From Ectocarpus siliculosus (Eukaryota > Sar > Phaeophyceae > Ectocarpales > Ectocarpaceae): a DNA stretch of 10,021 bases. Within the stretch, counting starts at the first letter, position 1. The number at the start of each line of letters is the position of its first letter. Where the stretch lies: positions 2,462,191 through 2,472,211 of the forward strand of contig FN649755.1 in assembly GCA_000310025.1 (NCBI GenBank). Reading direction: 5' to 3'. The translations under genes were made by a program, and so were the position numbers. Positions 7,086-10,021 of the stretch are shown here, piece after piece. The notes under the pieces are model-generated. The model was given only the letters and a program-made list of their open reading frames with translations. It was not told the origin of the DNA and did not search any database.

Positions 7086-7981
7086 CATCGACCGCGCTAG
7101 CCGGCTGACCAATGAAAGTACGTCAGTCTCAGTGCGGTTGAAAACGCACAACACTTCTATCTGCCATGAACTGGGACCCCGTGAGGGGGCGGCATGGGGG
7201 AGGCTAAGCTATTCTCCGGATTAAGGACAGAAACGGTAGCAACAAAGGACACTACACGTGTCTACCAAGGCTGCGTGTGTGTTGTGTGTCTGCGGGTTTG
7301 GTTTGGTTAGCATCGACCGCGCTAACCGACTGACCAATCTTTGGTAGGCATCGACCGCGCCAACGGATGGACCAATGGATAGACGTGCCGGCGTCTGCCA
7401 GAGCGGCTAAGTTGAAACGGAAAGCGGGTGTAAACGGGCCAAAACCGTAGGTTGCATAAGATATCACACCCCGTGGACCGATTTTCAAAGCTTGATCCCT
7501 CTGTAGGGAAAAGAAGTGACGGTGCCGAAAATCTCGGAGTTGGAACCGTCCCGTCGAGAGAAAGCTTTCCGAACACGCATCGTTTGCCTTCGGCATTATC
7601 TTGGCCGTGTGTAGTAATCGAGGAGCTTTGAAAATCGCTCCAGGGGGTGTGGCATCTCATGTCATGCAAACCTACGAACGGTAATCTGGGACGATCCCCT
7701 GAGGTGAAGTCGGCCACCGGGGCGTGTGTGTGTGTGTTTGTTGTTGGCATCTACCGCGCTGCGCAAAACGGCTCGACCAATGAAAAGACGTCAATGCCAG
7801 CGGGTAACAAACACAAACTCGAGATCCCTGGAAGGGGGCCAGAGTTCGGAAAGTGCGCAACGCGCCGAACGCGATTGCGTAGTGCCAACATGAAGCTCTT
7901 CGCGAAACCTTTCAGAGAGACGATGTTGTGTGCGTTCTTGTATTAAGGGTACAGACCGCGCCAAGCGGGTGACATAGTTGG
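7086..7981. repeat. Dispersed motif of about 40 bp, five copies in intron 2
   Basis: Copies begin near 7086, 7311, 7349, 7748 and 7949. The consensus starts CATCGACCGCGCYAAC, continues with a short variable stretch, and ends GACCAATG and AGACGTC. The fifth copy is the most worn. Copies 1, 2 and 4 each follow a GT-rich tract (7056-7075, 7274-7289, 7723-7738) and a T/G-rich spacer. Copy 4 carries an 8-9 bp insertion. On the minus strand the motif reads ATTGGTCAGTCGGTTAGCGC, which resembles a tRNA D-arm. Copies 2 and 3 are only about 38 bp apart. Confidence 0.75.
7446..7683. repeat. Long degenerate inverted repeat (foldback element or hairpin precursor)
   Basis: The left arm (7446-7492) and right arm (7624-7683) pair over most of their length. 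The core CGATTTTCAAAGCT (7479-7492) is perfectly complementary to 7624-7637. Outward, ACACCCC, AGAT, GCAT, TAGGTT and ACCG all have partners in order, with small loops on the right arm. Inward, TGCCGAA (7523-7529) pairs with 7589-7595. No target-site duplication is clear. It could be a worn MITE or a transcribed hairpin. Confidence 0.7.
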
Positions 7982-8178
7982 AGGTACATCTTCGTCCTGA
8001 CCACATCAGAACCGCAACGACCAAACAACCCCCCTCGAGGTATCCCATGCTTGGGAGCTTACACTTGATACGCAGCAACACAAACGCACTGGCTGTGTAT
8101 AGGCATGCTACAAGTGTAAACGGACGTAAATTGTTTGCCGTCTGCGAAAATCTACCAACGATTGACATAAAAAAACAG

Positions 8179-8327
8179 AAGCCGGAGCAGGAGTCGCAGC
8201 CGCAGCGGCGGGAGGGACGAAAGAAGGTCCTCCCGTTGGGGCGACGACCGTTCCAGGGACCGTTCTAGGGATCGTTCCAGGGACCGTTCCAACGACGACC
8301 GCGACCGGAGACGGCGGCGCGATGGCA

Positions 8328-8363
<36 letters not shown>

Positions 8364-8533
8364 GGGGGGGGCACCGTCGCGAGGAGGAAAAGGGCAGGGG
8401 GGGGAGTAGAGATCGCCGTCCCGGTGGTGGTGGCAGTGATGATGGCGGCGGCGACGACCGTGGGGGGGGCAGGAGGTCCTCACGCTGGGGGGACGCTGAC
8501 GACAGGGGGCGGGGGGGCGACAGACGCCCGCAG
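8179..8533 (+). CDS. DHX8: PRP22/DHX8, exon 3 (RS domain)
   Basis: The first base completes the split Arg codon. The remaining 118 codons encode an arginine-serine/arginine-aspartate domain (residues 196-313): SRSRSRSRS at the start, then DRSR repeats, then RDRDRDRDRDR, a Gly-rich stretch, and a SSRWGD motif that occurs twice. The exon ends in phase 0 at CAG|GTATGC (8534). DHX8 has an Arg/Ser-rich region between its N-terminal and S1 domains, and RS domains bind other splicing factors in nuclear speckles. The exon has no ATG in its frame and is found through phase and composition; ORFs in the other frames are shadows. Internal repeats (a 12-bp DRSR unit near 8248-8296, a 6-bp AGGGAC unit near 8333-8360) suggest growth by slippage. 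A run of eleven G at 8361-8371 lies in the coding frame. Confidence 0.88.
8248..8371 (+). repeat. 12-bp and 6-bp repeats plus G11 within the RS-domain exon
   Basis: About four copies of GACCGTTCCAGG (encoding D-R-S-R) are followed downstream by about five AGGGAC units (R-D) and then eleven G. All repeat lengths are multiples of three, so expansion keeps the frame. The G11 run is the exception: any indel there breaks the frame. Confidence 0.85.
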
Positions 8534-9291
8534 GTATGCACGTTGCGATTGTGTATTTTGGTGGCAGTCGTCGGTGTATTGGCTCCCTGCCCACTCTGAG
8601 TACGCCATGCACATGTGTATGTTGTTTATGTATGTACATGTCGCATGTGTGTCATTCAATGGTACTCGGTGTAGCTCTGTATGTATGTACGTCGGAGCAA
8701 CTCGTACCCACTCTCTATGACTTAACACAGGTACAGGTTGTATGTAGAATACGGTGCTTTTCCTTTTTTGGCGAACGCGAAAGTTGGACCACCCACGCCA
8801 CGAAAGTGGGGGGTTCACGGTTTGTACTATTTAGCTGGTCCGTAGTTCGGATCAGCTGCTGTTTGTTTACCGCGCGAGACTAACACCCACTCGGGATATG
8901 TTTTCGCAACAGTGGGTAGATATCCAGAATGCATGTTTCCTTGTTTAGCCCATCCGGGGAACAAATGAGAATATTAAAGAACAGCATTGACTTTTTCTAG
9001 CGACCTGTAGCGAACCTAAAGATAAGTGTGTTTTCCGTGATTTTCATATTTTTTTCAAAAGTGAAAATTTTGCGCCGACGTGAGGCACAACATAAACCCG
9101 TCCTCTGCGCGCCCGCCCCCGCCCCCCGCCCCCCCTTCTGTATCCTGATTCTGCGGTCCCCCCACCCCCCTCTCTTCTTTTTCTCGATTCTACGGTCCCC
9201 ACCCCCAACCCCCTCCTTTATGTCTCTTGATGTTACACTCCCTCCATTTCTTTTGCCTCTTGGTTCTGCGGTGCCCTCGCCGCCACCACAG
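8534..9291 (+). other. Intron 3 of PRP22/DHX8 (758 bp, phase 0)
   Basis: The donor GTATGC and acceptor CCACAG bound the intron, with a strong pyrimidine tract. The first part holds TATGTATGTAC-type repeats (8621-8692). Short hairpins occur at 8798-8809 (CCAC-GAAA-GTGG, a GNRA-type loop) and 8885-8917 (ACCCACT with AGTGGGT). The last 180 bp are almost wholly C/T and include a degenerate tandem repeat. Confidence 0.82.
9141..9280. repeat. Degenerate C/T minisatellite forming the polypyrimidine tract of exon 4
   Basis: Four units of about 35-42 bp share a TCYTGATTCTGCGGT-like core followed by a C-rich tail: near 9145 (TGATTCTGCGGTCCCC), 9184 (CGATTCTACGGTCCCC), 9227 (TGATGTTACACTCC) and 9260 (TGGTTCTGCGGTGCCC). 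The last unit ends 11 bp before the exon 4 acceptor AG, so the splice-site pyrimidine tract is itself part of the repeat. Confidence 0.75.
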
Positions 9292-9351
9292 GCGCCCAAG
9301 CAAGATGCCCAGCCCGAGCTGTATGGCATCTACGACGGTAGCGTGAGCAAG
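9292..9351 (+). CDS. DHX8: PRP22/DHX8, exon 4 (linker and start of S1 RNA-binding domain)
   Basis: A 60-bp exon of 20 codons, phase 0 at both ends, between CCACAG and the donor AAG|GTGTGT (9352). It encodes APKQD, then QPELYGIYDGSVSK. This matches the start of the S1 domain in the family (human GDIYNGKVTSI, plant PELYQVYKGRV, from memory). The rest of the S1 domain must be encoded to the right of the window. The exon is short, but three independent points agree: the phase fits exon 3, the pyrimidine tract is strong, and the S1 strand follows the RS domain as expected. S1 domains bind RNA; in PRP22 the domain sits before the helicase core. Confidence 0.85.
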
Positions 9352-9378
9352 GTGTGTACATCGTTGAGACGACCGGGC

Positions 9379-9418
9379 GGTGGTAGGGTGGTAGGGTGGT
9401 AAGATGGTAGGATGGTAG
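9379..9418. repeat. 8-bp tandem repeat GRTGGTAG, five units
   Basis: Units at 9379, 9387, 9395, 9403 and 9411 read GGTGGTAG twice, GGTGGTAA once and GATGGTAG twice. The repeat begins 27 bp after the exon 4 donor. Confidence 0.9.
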
Positions 9419-9514
9419 GCCGCCTAAATAGTGAGAGATGCCTAGTCTTGTAGCGTAGCCGGCCAACACAGCTCGCGGCCATGTGTCTGTGAGATGAAGT
9501 GCGAAATAGCTTGA

Positions 9515-9524
9515 GAAGGAGAGG

Positions 9525-9596
<72 letters not shown>

Positions 9597-9615
9597 AAAG
9601 ATAGACAGACAGAGA
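9515..9615. repeat. Long GA microsatellite
   Basis: An imperfect purine stretch leads into nearly 30 GA units ending near 9593, followed by GACAGA-type repeats. The sense strand is purine-rich over about 90 bp. It resembles the intergenic tract at 3299-3390. Confidence 0.95.
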
Positions 9616-9616
9616 G

Positions 9617-9752
9617 AGTATTTCCGCTTCGTCGTGTTATTATTCGTAACAAACGAATAAAACCATCTCCATCCACGGGGTGACAGTCTAGGGTTTCTCG
9701 TACAACAACTCAACGCGTCATCCGTCTTGTGTTCGTCCCCTCTCCACTCTAT
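9617..9752. repeat. Diverged direct duplication, copy 1
   Basis: Matches 9832-9998 in order: GTATTTCCGCTTCGTCGTGTT-like start, AACGAATAAAACC, CATCCAC, GTC-GGGTTT-CTCG, CAACGC, then TCCGT, CGTCCCC and CTCTAT. Identity is moderate, with indels of a few bases. Confidence 0.6.
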
Positions 9753-9831
9753 CGGCCGCCCGCCTGCCCGCCCAGCTGAAGAAAGAAGAAAACAAAATAT
9801 TTGGATGATGTGTTTTTGTGCGGTGGAAGGT

Positions 9832-9998
9832 GGTAGATTTCGGCGGCTTGGTTGTGTTCTTTCTTGTGCCCTTACCGAAACGAAAGAAAGAAACCGATCT
9901 ACATCCACAGGTGTAGGAGAGTCCGGGTTTGTTCTCGCACGCCAACGCCCCGGCTCGTCCTCCGTTTTTGCGTTTTCCGTCCCCCCTTCTCTATATAC
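9832..9998. repeat. Diverged direct duplication, copy 2
   Basis: Partner of 9617-9752, about 80 bp downstream. Shared blocks include GGCTTGGTTGTGTT, ACGAAAGAAAGAAACC, CATCCACA, GTCCGGGTTTG, TTCTCGCAC, CCAACGC, CGTCCCCCC and CTCTATAT. It ends just before the C20 run. Confidence 0.6.
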
Positions 9999-10001
9999 CT
10001 A

Positions 10002-10021
10002 CCCCCCCCCCCCCCCCCCCC
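10002..10021. repeat. C20 homopolymer at the window edge
   Basis: At least twenty C residues running off the right edge. The true length is unknown. Confidence 0.9.

Larger units (their letters stand above)
7048..8178 (+). other. Intron 2 of PRP22/DHX8 (1,131 bp, phase 2)
   Basis: The donor GTTAGG and acceptor AAAAACAG bound the intron; the split codon AG|A gives Arg. The acceptor has a poor pyrimidine tract, with TTGAC at 8162-8166 as a possible branch site. The intron contains five copies of a GACCGCGC motif family, three GT-rich tracts, and a long inverted repeat at 7446-7683. No coding or RNA gene is supported. Confidence 0.78.
9352..10021 (+). other. Intron 4 of PRP22/DHX8, 5' part, runs off right edge
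   Basis: From the GTGTGT donor to the window end no sequence encodes the expected continuation of the S1 domain, so the intron is at least 670 bp. It contains an 8-bp tandem repeat, a long GA tract, a diverged direct duplication, and a terminal C20 run. Confidence 0.7.

Noticed and set aside
7011-7110. C/D box snoRNA (ATGATGA with a downstream CTGA)
   Set aside because: The C-box-like sequence is the GDDD codons of exon 2, and no terminal stem or complementary guide region was seen.
6094-7981. CRISPR-like array
   Set aside because: Repeats are degenerate, irregularly spaced and intronic in a eukaryotic gene.
9834-9912. VVDFGGLVV-like reading as a possible exon 5 continuing the S1 domain
   Set aside because: It follows an AAG|GTG and looks like an S1 strand, but it soon loses similarity, meets a TAG at 9913-9915, and is part of a direct duplication whose other copy does not encode it.

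Overview
This is eukaryotic nuclear DNA, most likely from a brown alga (Ectocarpus-like stramenopile). The signs are GC-rich exons with strong third-position G/C, long introns with GT-AG ends, many microsatellites and G/C homopolymers, a conserved spliceosomal helicase gene with algal-style intron expansion, and a secreted Ala/Thr/Pro-rich protein of a kind common in brown algae. The organism is an inference; the genes are read directly.

Layout. (1) Positions 1-1134, minus strand: the 5' part of a gene running off the left edge. It encodes an N-terminal hydrophobic signal or anchor, two 21-bp in-frame repeats, a polyglutamine run from a CAG13 tract, and a long low-complexity Ala/Thr/Pro and Asp/Glu region. 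A TATA-like box lies about 50 bp upstream of the first ATG. (2) Positions 1135-4827: an intergenic stretch of about 3.7 kb between divergent genes. It holds a diverged direct duplication of about 205 bp, microsatellites and homopolymers, and no coding region I can support. (3) Positions 4828 to the right edge, plus strand: the 5' part of a PRP22/DHX8 DEAH-box splicing helicase gene. Four exons can be assembled (4828-5256, 6893-7047, 8179-8533, 9292-9351). Their phases fit exactly (0, 2, 0, 0), giving 333 codons without a stop: a conserved N-terminal helical domain, a charged Ala/Lys/Glu linker, an RS domain and the first strand of the S1 RNA-binding domain. The helicase core lies beyond the window.

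The introns of this gene hold most of the unusual structure. Intron 1 has an array of hairpin-bearing repeats whose last units captured and duplicated the 5' end of exon 2. Intron 2 has a dispersed motif of about 40 bp, often placed after a GT tract, and a long degenerate inverted repeat. Intron 3 has a degenerate minisatellite that forms the polypyrimidine tract of exon 4. Intron 4 begins with an 8-bp repeat and carries a long GA tract and a diverged direct duplication of about 140-165 bp.

The two genes share an upstream region but nothing suggests a common pathway: one product would be secreted, the other nuclear. I found no CRISPR array, rRNA, convincing tRNA gene, or intact transposase or reverse transcriptase.
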